Assembly (NCBI GenBank): GCA_963277665.1
Contig: OY728147.1
Coordinates: 1,262,253,424 to 1,262,317,423, forward strand
DNA: 64,000 nucleotides
Direction of reading: 5' to 3'
Source of the DNA: Viscum album
Lineage: Eukaryota; Streptophyta; Magnoliopsida; Santalales; Viscaceae
Shown: positions 10,790 through 21,989 of the stretch, in pieces
How the letters are laid out: every line of letters begins with the position of its first letter
Numbering within the stretch: position 1 is the first letter of the stretch
The notes under the pieces: model-generated
What the model saw: the letters and a program-made list of their open reading frames with translations, nothing else
What the model was told of the DNA's origin: nothing
Database searches by the model: none
Program-made: the position numbers and the translations under genes

Positions 10790-11200
10790 AGATATCTTTT
10801 CCATTCCCATTGATATTGGATCTAATGTGTTTTATGGAGATATTTTTTTATATAGGATAAAGTGTAAAATTATGTCATACACAACATTAAATTTCTTAGG
10901 TTTAATAGAAATGAAGCCAAATAAAGTAGGGTTCTTCTGGAAGGCACAATAGTGAGATGTCTCTAAGCACTACTCGAGGATGTCATTGTTTAGGTTGGAA
11001 AGTTTTACTTCCCAAGATATTTTATGGTGTTGAACATATATGAGGATAAGACCATAATGAATTTGAGAAAAACATTCTTAGAATAAAAAAGGGTGTTAAT
11101 TTATGTCAAAAATGGAGAGTTATATTTTAGAGTCATTGGAGAAGAGGTGGAATTCAATATTCACCAGGTTATAAAAAATATGGATGAGGAAATAGTTGAA
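10790..11200 (+). pseudogene. Athila-like protease remnant
   Basis: After a long Lys/Glu-rich AT-rich linker the sequence at about 10800-10830 reads FPIDIG, close to the family's DLGAS active site with an extra change. Then VGKFYFPRYFMVLNIYEDKT (about 10993-11055), TFLE, LIYVKNGELYFRV and EEVEFNI follow. These match the strand order of Athila proteases (V.KF.FP.DF.VLD.EED, LIDV..GEL.LRV..E.V.FN). Frame breaks are present. The domain does not continue into reverse transcriptase. Confidence 0.65.
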
Positions 11201-12759
11201 GAGTTGAGAGAATATGAGTTGTAAGAAGTTGAGGAAATTATTTTCCTAGGAATAAGTGCTAATTTAGCAGTTGTAAAATTAAAAGAAAAAGTTGAAAAAG
11301 ATGAAAAGAAAGGTAAAAAACTGCTAGAAAAATCCAGAGATAGTGAGGATAAGGCTATCTAAGAATAGTTCAAAGAGGTATAAAAAGTATGGAAAGTTAG
11401 TGAAATACCATTTTATTACTCAATAAGGGCCTTAACTCATTGTGTTGGGCCCATAAATATTGTGAAGTTATTAGTTAGAAGTGGATTAAACATATTTTCT
11501 AAAAAGAGAGAGGGGCCATCTATATGAAATATTCATAGCTTCAACTATTTATGGATCCTAACCGGGTAACCTAATTCCTACCTTTTATCACTTGATGGTC
11601 TGAGGTAAGGTCGATCTGAATTAAAATAAAAAAATTACCTTCTAAAGGAATCCAATATTTTTTTATGTTTTAATTTCAATTTAGTTTTAGGAATCATTCT
11701 AATTGTGCATTCCCTTAATTATTTTCTAACTTTTATGAGAATGTATTTCACCTTCACTATTTGATTTAGATTTTTAGGCCTATGGCGATTCAAGGTACAT
11801 GGACCTACAAAAATAAAGGAAGGGAAAAACAATATCTTTAAATTAAAGGAGAGTAAGAATAAAATTTCCGTATTAACTGTTACTAACCTATTTTTTTAGA
11901 ATTTATTTTAAGCTTCAATGAGAGAAACATGAATTCCCACACATAGGTTACTGTTTTTTTCTTGATCAATGGAACTTAGTATTCTATTATAAACCTCAAG
12001 ATTACATGTTTTAGTTTTTGAATTGATAGGAATTGAATAAGTAAAATGGGGGAATTGGTGTAACATCTCAACCCATATGACACCACTCCGATTCCCCAAA
12101 CTAGTTTTCCATAAGGCCTCAAGCATTCCTATCCATACAACAGAGGTTTCTAACTAGTATTATGGGAATAAGGTGTGTTTGTGGAGAGACTATACCCTAA
12201 TATTAGAGTAAGGAATAGTATAAATAACCAAATATCATCCATATCAGTAATAATCAGAGTGTAGAAGTAATAAATAAACTGAAATAAAAGTATTCTATAA
12301 TAATAAATGAAATAAATTAAAGGCATGAATAGTCTTTTCATATATATAACACCAATAAAACACTAGGAAAAAACATATATAATATTAAATAAAAGAAAAG
12401 AAAACAAAAGTACATGTCTCAACTTATAACTTTAAGCCAAGCCACATACCTGGTCTCCAAGACACTACTGAGATGCTCGAGCCTGATAATAAGAATCCAC
12501 ATGAGAGACTCTAATCAATCATGAAAACATGGGTCTCAACCCTATCCACCATGTATCCATGATCAAACATAAATCATAAATAAGTTCTTCATGTGAACCG
12601 AGGTGCACATACTGGGGGTGAGAAATAAATCTCAGTAGGATATCCCTAATGGTGAACCTATAATATGCTTCTATAAGTGCATGCTCATGAAATATGATCA
12701 GCCTAGATAGGTAACAACTATAAATGATACATAAAATAAAAACACTATTAATCATTTGG

Positions 12760-12866
12760 TCCGTGATCCCGATTGATGGAACCTAATTCATTCTAATCTA
12801 GGATGTCTATAAATAAGGAGTTATCATGCATATATATATATATATATATATTCCAATATATATACC

Positions 12867-12900
<34 letters not shown>

Positions 12901-13250
12901 ATCAAGGTGATACATAACATGAACCAATAAACATTCAACCCTTGGGTATGTAATCTCGATCTACTACACATCTTGTGAATGAGGCATTGAGCTGGATGTC
13001 ATACCAATCAATCCATTTATAACTAAGTCATCCCTAGGGTCTGTAATCCCAATCAACAATACCTAATTCAGCCAGTTCCAAAAATGTCTCTGAGTAATCT
13101 ATGTAACCATAGGGTTATACAATTCCTATTCTTGGGATCTCTTGTACTCACCTCTAATCACTATAATAATGGATTTCAAGTAATAACTAGACATCCTATA
13201 AATATGGAATTGAGCTGGGAATCATGCCACTCAACCCATGTAAATCCAAT
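12760..13250. repeat. Degenerate tandem repeat in L0
   Basis: Three diverged units are visible. GGTCCGTGATCCCGATTGAT (12758) pairs with GGGTCTGTAATCCCAATCAA (13037). GAGGCATTGAGCTGGATGTC (12978) pairs with TGGAATTGAGCTGGGAATCA (13205). The period is about 225-280 bp with indels, and the first unit is interrupted by the microsatellite. Confidence 0.4.
12828..12901. repeat. Compound (TA)n / (TG)n microsatellite
   Basis: Alternating TA runs with two short interruptions are followed by about ten TG units ending at 12900. Confidence 0.95.
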
Positions 13251-13959
13251 TCGATGTCTGAGCCCTAGGTCTTAGTTTATAGTTATTATGACATTTCAAC
13301 TAAAATAATCCCTAAGGGGTTGACCCTTAGGTGATCTATAGGAAATTATCTTAGGATCCAAGTACATGGTCGATATCCATTCATATAAACGACTCAACAT
13401 CCCAATCCATGAAAATCATGGAGAGTTCAATAATGGTGTGTCTACCTGACCCTAGGAAGAATCTTAGGAATTTCTTAAGGATATCATTATCTAATCCTCA
13501 AGATTTTCTCAAGTAAATGATAAGGAGCACCATTTCCAACACTATAGTCAATTTAGGCTTATAATCTAGATCCTCAGAAGTATATCTGAGCATCTCAAAT
13601 AATAAGTAGTCTCAACAGCCAGATCCCAAGAAGTTTGTCTTATAACCCTAATAAAAAAATAATAAATCAAATAGGATTAGATGATAAATACTAGGTATAT
13701 CCTATAGGAATCTGATATATATCACATCATGTAGGGATAATCGTCCAAAAACTTGGAAGAACCTCTGGAAAATATAGCTGCATCATGAGTAACCATGTGA
13801 ATGTATAAATAAAGAATGTGCATGGTCGAACACCTAAACCCATTACTACTTCCATAAACCCACATGCCTACAAGTTTGGTACAGGTTCTAAGGTGACACC
13901 TACTACCATATCTTCCCAAACCCCTAACACACTAGCTTATGGTTGGTCAAACATCATAG

Positions 13960-14180
13960 AACCCACTAGGACCCTCATGTAAAAACACCAAAGAGGCATC
14001 CTACTCAGGATCCTTGAAGTCCACACATAAACAAAGTCACCCTACATGGGATTATTTGAAAGAGTAAGTGGATGAATACTATAGTGTATCCTTAGAAAGA
14101 ATAAGTAAATACATCCTACATGATATCCTTAGAATGATATAGAAGGTGGAGGCATCCTATATAGGATCCTAGGCCAGAAC
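13960..14180. repeat. Short tandem units with CATCC..GGATCC palindromes
   Basis: GAGGCATCCTACTCAGGATC (13991), AGTCACCCTACATGGGATTA (14035), ATACATCCTACATGATATCC (14111) and AGGCATCCTATATAGGATCC (14151) are copies of one degenerate unit. The spacing is irregular, about 40-75 bp. The last forms a near-perfect palindrome GGATCCTATATAGGATGCC when read in reverse. Confidence 0.45.
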
Positions 14181-14627
14181 TAAGCTCTCAGGGTAAACAC
14201 ATTCCATTAACCTATCTCTAATATCCCATGGCCTCTTGGGATAGAAGGGAATATATTTAAAGGGATATGTACTCAAGGTAAATATAAACAAGCTTTAGTC
14301 ACAAAATATGAATCATGGACCATCTTATATCAAATACTCACTCTCAATAGATAGTTGTATTCAATTACAGAAGGAAAAATATCTCCATCGAAGCTTGTTT
14401 TCCCAACAATTCCTCTTAGGAGTATTCAAATCAACCCAAGGGCCCCATCATCATGATATTAAAGAAAAAACACTAAAAAATGGATTAATCATACATAAAA
14501 TTCTAACTATGGGGTGTAAAAACATGATAAACCCTAAAAAGGGTATCAAAGATGGAGTACATGGCGTGTATGCGCTAGTACGCAACATGTATTCTTACAT
14601 CTCTACCTATATGTGTACTTTAGATAG

Positions 14628-14649
14628 ACATGGGTTGTGAAACCCATGT
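14628..14649. repeat. Perfect 9-bp-arm hairpin
   Basis: ACATGGGTT and AACCCATGT flank a GTGA loop. It lies in the U5-like part of L0 in sequence rich in CATG and TGTAAAT. No run of T follows, so it does not look like a bacterial-type terminator. Confidence 0.7.
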
Positions 14650-15450
14650 AAATGAAATGTATAACATGTAAATGATGTGTAAAATACATGGGATAAATTA
14701 CCTTGTACCTCATATGTCCTATCCATGTGTTTCTTCTTGGTCGTGTATCACTATATGACATGTAATCCACATGGGGTCTGACCGTATACCCTACATAGTC
14801 ATGTGACCATACACAAGCTATTTTTCTAGGTGCATGGCTATATAGCCAAGCACCATTACATGTAATTTACTCCTAGTACATGACTTTTACTTATTAAAAG
14901 TCATCTTCCTTGAATGGGAAGAACACATAGTGCATGTTCTTAAACTAGACACATTATGATCGAGATTTACTAATGGGAAACCCTTACAAATGGATCAAAA
15001 CACCATTTTTCACCAAAAAAGATATATATAAACTATAAAGGGGTCATAATAAGCCATAATAGGGTCTTAATAATAGAAAGTAGTAAATATACTAATATTT
15101 ACTGAAAAAACATAAAAATGGCCTACCTTGGGGTGAAATCCACCGAAGCTTCGCCTGTATATGCATTCCACTGCGAAAGCACAACGATCCAGATCCTCCC
15201 TAGATTTATGGTGGAACCTCACTTCATCTATCCCTATTTTTATCTCTAACTCTACATATCCTCTCTTGGTATTAATGAAAAAAACCCATAAGGGGAATGC
15301 GTGAGAAGCCTTGTGAGAGAATAAAAGACAAAGGGAAAAGAAAGAGAAGAAAAGGAAAATAAAAAGGTCCCCAACCTTGGTGCCTGACATGAGTTTATGA
15401 CTCACCTAGGAAAACCACCATCCCAAATCAACATAGAATAATTAATATCA

Positions 15451-15455
15451 ATATG
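15451..15455. repeat. Target site duplication of G1 (left copy)
   Basis: ATATG here matches ATATG at 26839-26843 directly outside the other end of G1. Five bases is the usual length for LTR retrotransposons. Confidence 0.8.
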
Positions 15456-17692
15456 TATAAGGCCCTATCCTTAAACCTTACATAATCTTGAGTTATTACA
15501 AGATTACACATTGAGGATCTTTTCAGGTTTAGAGTTTTAGAGAATTAGATCATGAAACTTGCATTACATTCCACATTTAAACAAAGTGGTTACATAAAAG
15601 ACAGTATTCATTCTTCCCATCAATGGAAAAGTATTGAAAATAAAACATGGATTCTTTCTTGACACATCCTTGACACTATCATCACATCATGTACCTTTCC
15701 CTTGACCTGTGAAAAACATTTCAAAAACTTGGGATGAGCATAAAAAGCTCAGTAAGGGTTATAAAAATATGGAAAGGAAACATGAGTTCATATATACATA
15801 AGAATGAAATAATACTTTACCCATAAAACATAGGCACTTTAACATACCTCATCAAATCATGAATAAATCATAGAAATAATAAGACATAAAAGGTAACTTG
15901 AGGCATTCATAACATTCTTACGTAGGGAGTAACCCTCTTGGTTACGTTTGGAATAACCATCACAGTATATTCCCTAAATTTCTTCGGAGAAACCTTAACG
16001 TTTCACTCCTTCACGTTACCCAATGCATTGGAGAGCTATATCGGGCTCACCCGCCCTTAGTTTATCACGGAACCACCCGTTTTCATAACAATGCCCAAGA
16101 ACCATAACATAAACGTATCACATAAAACATGCATAAAGGAAACATAACATTTCCACATTTCAATCACAATATAACATTTTAGTATATTGAAATAATGAAT
16201 CCATTCAAAAAGAAACCATTTCCAAAACCATTTAAAACATTTAATAAAGAGATTTTGGAATCAAAGTGTCCCATACCACCTTGAAGATTTTAAAATTTTA
16301 AACCATTAATATCCATATAAAAAAATCCTTAAAACCATTTTGAAGACATGGATATTAATAAGAATAAATATTTAAAACATTTAAAGCGATATTTTGGTTA
16401 AAGGGGTTTTACCAAAATTAGAGACACTTGAATACAATAATTGAAGAATATCATTTAGTCATAACTTTATAATATCATGAGAATAAATGGATTCATGATA
16501 TAATACTCCAAAGGACAGTATATACACCATATAAGAGTGAATTGGTGCATAACAACAAAGAAGTCTCAATAGAAATGTCAAATGTGATGAAATCCCTTAT
16601 AAAGAAGGTATCCTTAAATTAAGGATAAATCAATCTCAAAATTATGTGTGAAAAATATAAATACACCCAATATAAGTGTATATTAAGTGTAAAACAATAA
16701 AAGGTCATTCACACATATTCAAATTATGACATATTCAATAACTACATGTTGAACCCAAAGAAATCGAAATTGGGTTAAGAAGTTCCCTTGACAGCCTAAC
16801 GGCGTCACATAAAAATGAGTTGATGAGAGATAAAAAGTGTATCTCATCACTTGGACATAAAATTTACATCAATAAGGATATATGAGAACATATCCCAACA
16901 TAAAAATATGTAAATTAAAAGACCTAACAAAAGAAGTCTTTTAAAAAAGAGGAGGGTGAAAGGTTCCCTTACCGACTTGGGTATCTTTCAAAACATACAC
17001 CCCATGAAAGAAGGACAATAGATAATTGACGTAAATACTCATAAACGAAAGTATATTACACAATGAGTAAAATAATGGTCAGTACATACACCACTCAAAG
17101 GAAATTGTGGCAAATGTAGAATAAATGTCACGGGAATAAAAGTGAGATGAAAAATTCCTTACGAAAACTCGGCAGCCTAACGACGCTACTTAAAACTTCC
17201 AAAATGAATTGATGAGAGAGAATAGGGTCTCTCATAATATGAACATAAAAATTACAGTAAGAGTAATATAAAAGAACATCCCAATAACAAGAGAGATGAT
17301 CTTAGAAGGAATGACATAAAAGAGTGTACTTAAAAAGAAAGAGAGGAGTAGGATCCCTTACCTCGGGTCCGACTTGACTCGATCGTTCTTTAACGTCATG
17401 AATAATAAACTTCAGTTAATTTATACTTCCTTAAGAACCTTTTCCAAGTTCATTATTCCTTTTATATCACTTATTACCATGTCATAAACATTATGTAATC
17501 ATTTAAGTTAATAATATTTGTTTTGCCGATATTTGGTTCTTAAGTCAAAAGTGGACTTCTTACAATTACATGTTGTTCGTGTGGTCAAAGGTTCTTTATA
17601 TCCAAAATGACATTCCTGATTTGGATATCATATATATAATATATATCTAGAATATACATGTATTTATAATATCACATAATCATTTAGAAGTA

Positions 17693-17967
17693 AGAAATGA
17701 AATGCACCGTTCATGGAGACGGTAGGCCGTACGTACGCATGAACGCTACTTTCATTTCTTTGTCATATTGATGGAATTAAAACTAAATGAGAGTTATGTA
17801 TATTTTAATTCCAGAATTATATTCATCATTTAGATGTATCATTCATCATATATATCCATTATATACATGTACTTATAATAGTACATTACATTTGGGGATA
17901 AGAAATGAAATGCACCGTTCATGGAGACGGTAAGCCGTACGTACGCATGAACGCTACTTTCATTTCT
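17693..17967 (-). repeat. G1 modules 3 and 4: near-identical inverted repeats (left LTR)
   Basis: Two 67-bp units at 17693-17759 and 17901-17967, 208 bp apart. Each has outer arms AGAAATGAAA / TTTCATTTCT (10 bp, perfect), inner arms GTTCATG / CATGAAC (7 bp, perfect) and a centre with ACGG, CCGT and the palindrome GTACGTAC. They would form a strong hairpin in RNA or a cruciform in DNA. The intervening spacer carries a second repeat, TTTAGATGTATCATTCATCA versus similar AT-rich sequence. Confidence 0.85.
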
Positions 17968-18074
17968 ATCTCATACTTTAATGGAAAGAAATAATAATGA
18001 TATATAGGTATATTATAATTACAATATAAAATCATATATAATAACATTAAATCCATCCTTTATACGTCCCACGT

Positions 18075-18340
18075 ATGGCATTAACGAATCACATCACTTT
18101 GAGGGGGCGGTAGTCCGCACTTCGTAAAATGAAGATATCGCGTATACCCATAATGGAAGCCATAAAGGTAAGCCAAAAATTAAAAATACAGAAGCTTAAT
18201 TAAAACATAAACATATTATATATCATATATAAATATAGTGACATCTTAATGGCCACCTTTGAAGGTGTTATATGAGTGTTGAACAATCATCGTTTCGTGA
18301 GGCAGAAATTCGCCATCCACGGAAACAGTATGTTCTTTAA
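18075..18340 (-). repeat. G1 modules 1 and 2: diverged copies (left LTR)
   Basis: On the reverse strand, the unit near 18340-18276 has GTTTCCGTGGATGGCGAATT followed by TCTGCCTCACGAAAC. Its arms GTTTCCGTG / CACGAAAC pair with one bulge although their sequence differs from modules 3 and 4. The unit near 18135-18075 has GTGCGGACTACCGCCCCCTC, matching the GGACTACC core of the T1 and T4 modules. The four units are spaced 205, 168 and 208 bp. Confidence 0.55.
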
Positions 18341-18394
18341 CCATTAGATGTAGGTGTGTGTACGTGTAGCTCAAATACTTCTTATAACAACATC

Positions 18395-18628
18395 CTAGTA
18401 TATTGAAGATACTGTATTTGTTACAAAAGAAATTAATAAAAAGAGTTTATGGGGTTGGAGAGGCAAAATAAAACAAAAGGACTCAAGTGAAGACATTACC
18501 TTAAAATCGAGTAACTCCCTTTGGTATGAGCTCAAAGGCTTCATTGGGAAGACTTCTGCCCAAAGTGAGGCTTCAAGGAGTAATAGAGGGAAGTGGAGAG
18601 ACAAAATGAGTAGGGGTGGCCGAGCCAA
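18395..18628 (-). CDS. Short leader ORF in G1 LTR (doubtful)
   Basis: A 77-codon frame begins about 47 bases after the TATA box, with MARPPLLILSLHFPLLLLEA at its start: a short hydrophobic, Leu-rich peptide. The predicted splice donor (GT at 18499-18498) falls inside it, after about residue 43. The right LTR has the same frame (25162 to 24938), but LTRs are copies of one sequence, so that is not independent support. I recognise no family. It is more likely untranslated leader or an upstream ORF than a gene. Confidence 0.2.
   Translation of the reverse strand: MARPPLLILSLHFPLLLLEASLWAEVFPMKPLSSYQRELLDFKVMSSLESFCFILPLQPHKLFLLISFVTNTVSSIY
18498..18500 (-). promoter_or_regulatory. Predicted splice donor in G1 left LTR
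   Basis: Reverse-strand TTTTAAGGTAATG has GT at 18499-18498, 176 bp after the TATA box, matching the spacing in the T1 and T4 LTRs. Confidence 0.4.
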
Positions 18629-18668
18629 TGGCTTTGGAGGTGTGGGTAAAGAGGTAGAGGTGGGGGCC

Positions 18669-18675
18669 TTTTATA
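18669..18675 (-). promoter_or_regulatory. TATA box in G1 left LTR
   Basis: Reverse-strand CTTATAAAAGGCCCCCACC, followed by CT-rich leader sequence, about 1.63 kb into the LTR. Confidence 0.7.
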
Positions 18676-20304
18676 AGAGGAGAGGAGGGGAACTCTTGTA
18701 AAGTTACAAAATGTTACTTTATTTTTAAAAGAGTTTCGGATTTTAAAGGTCCAAAATTGATTTATTTCGAGTATAAGGTGATAAGGGTTCTAAATACACT
18801 CATACAATAGGTTTTGGACATGTGTAGGTCTTAGATATTACATTATCTTTCCATTTTATTTAAATCATTAAATAATGAGGTCATCGCTGCATCATCATGA
18901 TGTCATAAATAATTTAATTTATTTAATGTCTAAAAATTATAAAAAAATACTATGATGTAATAAATTTCTTTATATTTCCAATTAATATTTATAGTCAAAA
19001 ATCTGATTTGTATAACCCCATGTAAAAATTGTTTTAGTAAAACATTTCATGTTTGTCTCATTTTTACTTTAACTTTAAATAAAAAGATATTAATGTCATT
19101 TTCCAACCAAAGTGGCTTCATGGGGTCCCCAAGTTTACCCATGGGTTGTATTGGTCGGCCATGACACATCAAATGAGGTTAGGACATGTTTCAAGTTCAT
19201 TTCATATTATTAAAACATTATTTTTACCTTAAACTACACTAATTACCTCTAATCGCGATTAAAAACTTAATAAGTTACTATTCCCCAAAAAATTATTTTA
19301 ATCTCATTGAACCACATTTTACATATTAATGACAACTATGTATGTCGGATTTTTGAAATTCAAAACACAAAGGTGGTAAAATTTAATTTAAACGGAAAAT
19401 CAGTTTTTATAAGTATCACTTAGTGGTTTCACTATTCATCAAAAATTGAAGTTTTTCAGAAAAATCCCAAAAATTCACCCTAAGCTATATTTGATATCCC
19501 GAATTAAAAAATGAAGTCTATTTTACAAAATTCAAAACATATAATTCACATTAATTAATTTAATAATTAATTCCCGCTGTCAGAGCAAATAACGTGTTTT
19601 TATGAAACAATAAGTATCAACAGATTGACTCTAGTTTAAGTTTGATTTCAAAGTGAAATTAATTCCAACGACCACTATTGGATTTAATGGTAAAAATATA
19701 TTCTAATTTAACTTTAAAACCAATTCAAAAGATAATCTAATCATATAAATAAATTAGATTAAAAAGAGGTTTTGAATTAAAATACAACATTTTACACTAT
19801 TCATTAAAAAAATGAACTTTATCGGAAAGATACCATGAATTTACACAAAGTAAATTTTGATGTCCTGATTCTTAAGAAGAGTTTTATTTGGTCCAATAGA
19901 ATGTTTAAGAGTGAACAAAACTATATTTAATGACGGTTTGCCATCAAAAGGTGATAAGTGAGCCTTTAGTGAAAACTAGGGCATATACCCCTAAAATTGA
20001 ATTCTTTCCGTATTTTAAGCCTTTATCTTTTATTGGATAAATATAAAAACATTTAAAAACATATATAATCATATTTTAGTTATTTCTATCCATTCCCTCC
20101 AATACAACGGCTACATGTTAACTACCATTTAAAATAATATTATTTCATTATTAGAGTGTAACGTAAGATTCCCAAGAAACTCGTTGTTGCATGTTGGGTA
20201 CGCCATCGAGAATAGCGTCCCCTTTAATGTCATATTAATATTTTATTCACAAATATGGATAAATATAAAAAATTTCATATTCTTTATTTACCTAGGGTGT
20301 TACA

Positions 20305-20322
20305 TCCTTCACCCCTTTTGGG
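20305..20322 (-). other. G1 polypurine tract
   Basis: Reverse-strand CCCAAAAGGGGTGAAGGA directly precedes the LTR start TGTAACACCC. Just upstream GTGAGGACACAATT resembles the TCGAGGACGAAATT found at the end of pol in Tekay-like gypsy elements. Confidence 0.8.
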
Positions 20323-21269
20323 AATTGTGTCCTCACAATTTTTGAAATTGATCTTGGAAACATCCTTGAAAGTCCCACATCGGAACAAGAGTCGGTAAAA
20401 CAATCACTTTAAAATAAAGGAAGATAAGTACAGAGGTCACCCGAGTTAACCCATACTAGGATTCCATGTAGGAAAAAATGGACATGGAGGAGAAAAGATA
20501 GGGTCATGTTCTGAAGGAGAGTGATAGAAAACATGTTTAGGAGAAAGTTAACAATAAGAAAATCACAAACTTGTGATGGGTTAAACGGTGTTGGGTTCCC
20601 CAGTAGGAAAAGTTAATAGACAACATTTTTGTTTTAAGTTACTTTTTATTGAGGAATTTATTTTTGATCTTAACTAAAACATAAGGAAACATACTTACTT
20701 GTCATGTTGACTTTCAACTTTTACTAGATTTCTTACACAGACTCATACTTTCTCCAAAAGGCGAGTATTTAGGAAGACTTGTTCACATTAAGAGTACTAT
20801 AAACAACTTCTATAGGAGCACCTAATCCACAAAAAAATACCTATACATTTCCCATGTCTTAAAACCTTAACCAAAACTAAAACCAGAAAGGTTACTACAA
20901 GATCAGATAATCCAGAAAAGGATAACCCTTTATAAAAAGAAAATCTATTCTTAATCTCGAAATTTTTCCAACAAAACCCAAAGTTCAACGAGGACCATTC
21001 GATAACCAATTTTTCCATAAAATTATTCAAAGTAAACAAATCTAAGATTGAAACCCAAATATTTGAAGGATTTAGTCACATAGAATTCCAAGTTAAATCG
21101 TAACATTTATCTCCAAACAACATCAGTTGCTCCTAAAGTCTCGTATTGAAAAGTAATTAACCTAATCACATATCCTCCATGATAGGTTAATCATTTTCAT
21201 AAATAACCCAAAATCAACTTACTCTTAATTCATAAAATCATATAACTAAAAAGAATCATTCAAACTAAC

Positions 21270-21385
21270 CAGGGACTTCACGTATTCCAGTGGTAGGAGA
21301 TAAATACCAGTTGCACTTTGGTTGTGGGTTCGATTCCCGCAGCTTTGTTCGACGCGACGGGTTGCCACATGGTCTATGTGTTGTC
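21270..21385 (+). mobile_element. tRNA-derived SINE-like fragment inside G1
   Basis: CCAGTGGTAGGAGATAAATA resembles a Pol III A box and GTGGGTTCGATTCCCGC is a near-perfect B box, about 30 bases apart as in tRNA heads of plant SINEs. A less tRNA-like body follows and ends near a T-rich stretch (CCTTTTTCC). There is no acceptor-stem pairing, so it is not a tRNA gene. Target duplications were not convincing. Confidence 0.5.
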
Positions 21386-21974
21386 CTTTTTCCAAAACTA
21401 TATAATTCTTAAAACATTTCCCAAAAAGAGATAAAATCATCAAAAATAACCATAACATAATTTAACCTCAATTTTATCTCATGCCTTTCACTTCTATCAT
21501 AACATATAGTAACCAATAATTACCTCAAAAGTAAGGATCATATAAACTCTAATGGTAACCTTTATAATTATTACCTAAACTTCCACATCGATTGGTAATC
21601 TCATACATGATGCATTAAAGATCATACCAAGGTTCAAGTGGTTGATCACGAGTCCTTGATAGTTGGTTTATAACAACCACGAGTTTCCTCATTGAATCCC
21701 CTATTTTATCTAGTATCTTAATCATAGAACCACCACAGTTTCCTTCAAACCTGTTGTCTCTTTGGTGCCTGCTAGATCCATCCATTCACTAAAAACAGAA
21801 ATGTCAGTGTGAGTATATCAACAAAACCATCATGTACTAATGAGGAAGGTAAACACTAAGATACACTTACTCATTCAATTGATCTAAAACTAGGACTCTT
21901 TCTGAAATCCTAACCATTTTGGTAATGCCACTTATGCTTAATGAATACCCTAACCTCTAAAGTTATCTAAACCG

Positions 21975-21989
21975 ACCTCTGATACCAAC
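21975..21989 (-). other. G1 primer binding site
   Basis: Reverse-strand GTTGGTATCAGAGGT follows the right LTR end CCTTATA directly. It matches the initiator tRNA-Met complement with one change at its end. Confidence 0.85.

Larger units (their letters stand above)
8980..12058 (+). mobile_element. Athila-like Ty3/gypsy interior remnant
   Basis: Gag (9230-9850) and protease (about 10790-11200) fragments are followed at 11550-11680 by a motif resembling the untranslated spacer after Athila coding regions (GGTCGATCTGAATTAAAATA and ATTACCTTCTAAAGGAATCC). The stretch 11760-12058 resembles Athila 3' untranslated sequence. Reverse transcriptase, RNase H and integrase are absent, so the copy was either deleted or descends from a non-autonomous element. 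No LTR could be paired with confidence. Confidence 0.55.
12059..15455 (-). mobile_element. L0: old reverse-strand LTR, distal part
   Basis: On the reverse strand it ends in GGTTGAGATGTTACA (12059) and carries the LTR-tail block CCTACTGAGATTTATTTCTC followed by ACCCC at 12600-12650. A leader-like block with TTTTCTTCTCTTTC and CACAAGG lies at 15300-15360, and CCCAAGGTAGG at 15121-15130 is a possible splice donor. The G1 insertion interrupts it at 15456; across G1 it appears to continue at 26844-27130. Joined, it would be about 3.7 kb. No polyprotein belongs to it, so it may be a solo LTR. Tandem repeats inside are listed separately. Confidence 0.45.
15456..20304 (-). mobile_element. G1 3' LTR (left copy)
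   Basis: Read in reverse it starts TGTAACACCC at 20304 and ends CCTTATA at 15456. It contains a TATA box (18675), predicted donor (18499), four modules (18340 down to 17693), the LTR-tail block CCTTACTGAGC at about 15745-15755, and CATTGGGTAACG with cgggtgagccc-type sequence near 16020-16080. Confidence 0.9.
20305..21989 (-). other. G1 interior, non-coding
   Basis: The 1,685 bp between the LTRs hold the primer site at one end and the polypurine tract at the other. No gag, protease, reverse transcriptase or integrase motif is visible in any frame; the longest reverse frames (21039-20797, 21458-21246) show no domain. It contains a tRNA-related SINE-like piece near 21270-21385. Sequence near 21600-21780 (for example TGGTTGATCACGAGTCCTTG) is less AT-rich but unrecognised. 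Confidence 0.75.

Noticed and set aside
14308..14640. Forward open frame of 110 codons
   Set aside because: It lies antisense within an LTR containing short tandem repeats and palindromes; no domain.
15067..15405. Reverse-strand open frame of 112 codons with a hydrophobic Phe/Leu run
   Set aside because: It covers the pyrimidine-rich leader of the L0 LTR, which gives Phe, Ser and Leu codons by composition. I keep it only as leader sequence.
21281..21345. Genuine tRNA gene
   Set aside because: A and B box-like stretches are present but there is no acceptor-stem or anticodon-stem pairing.
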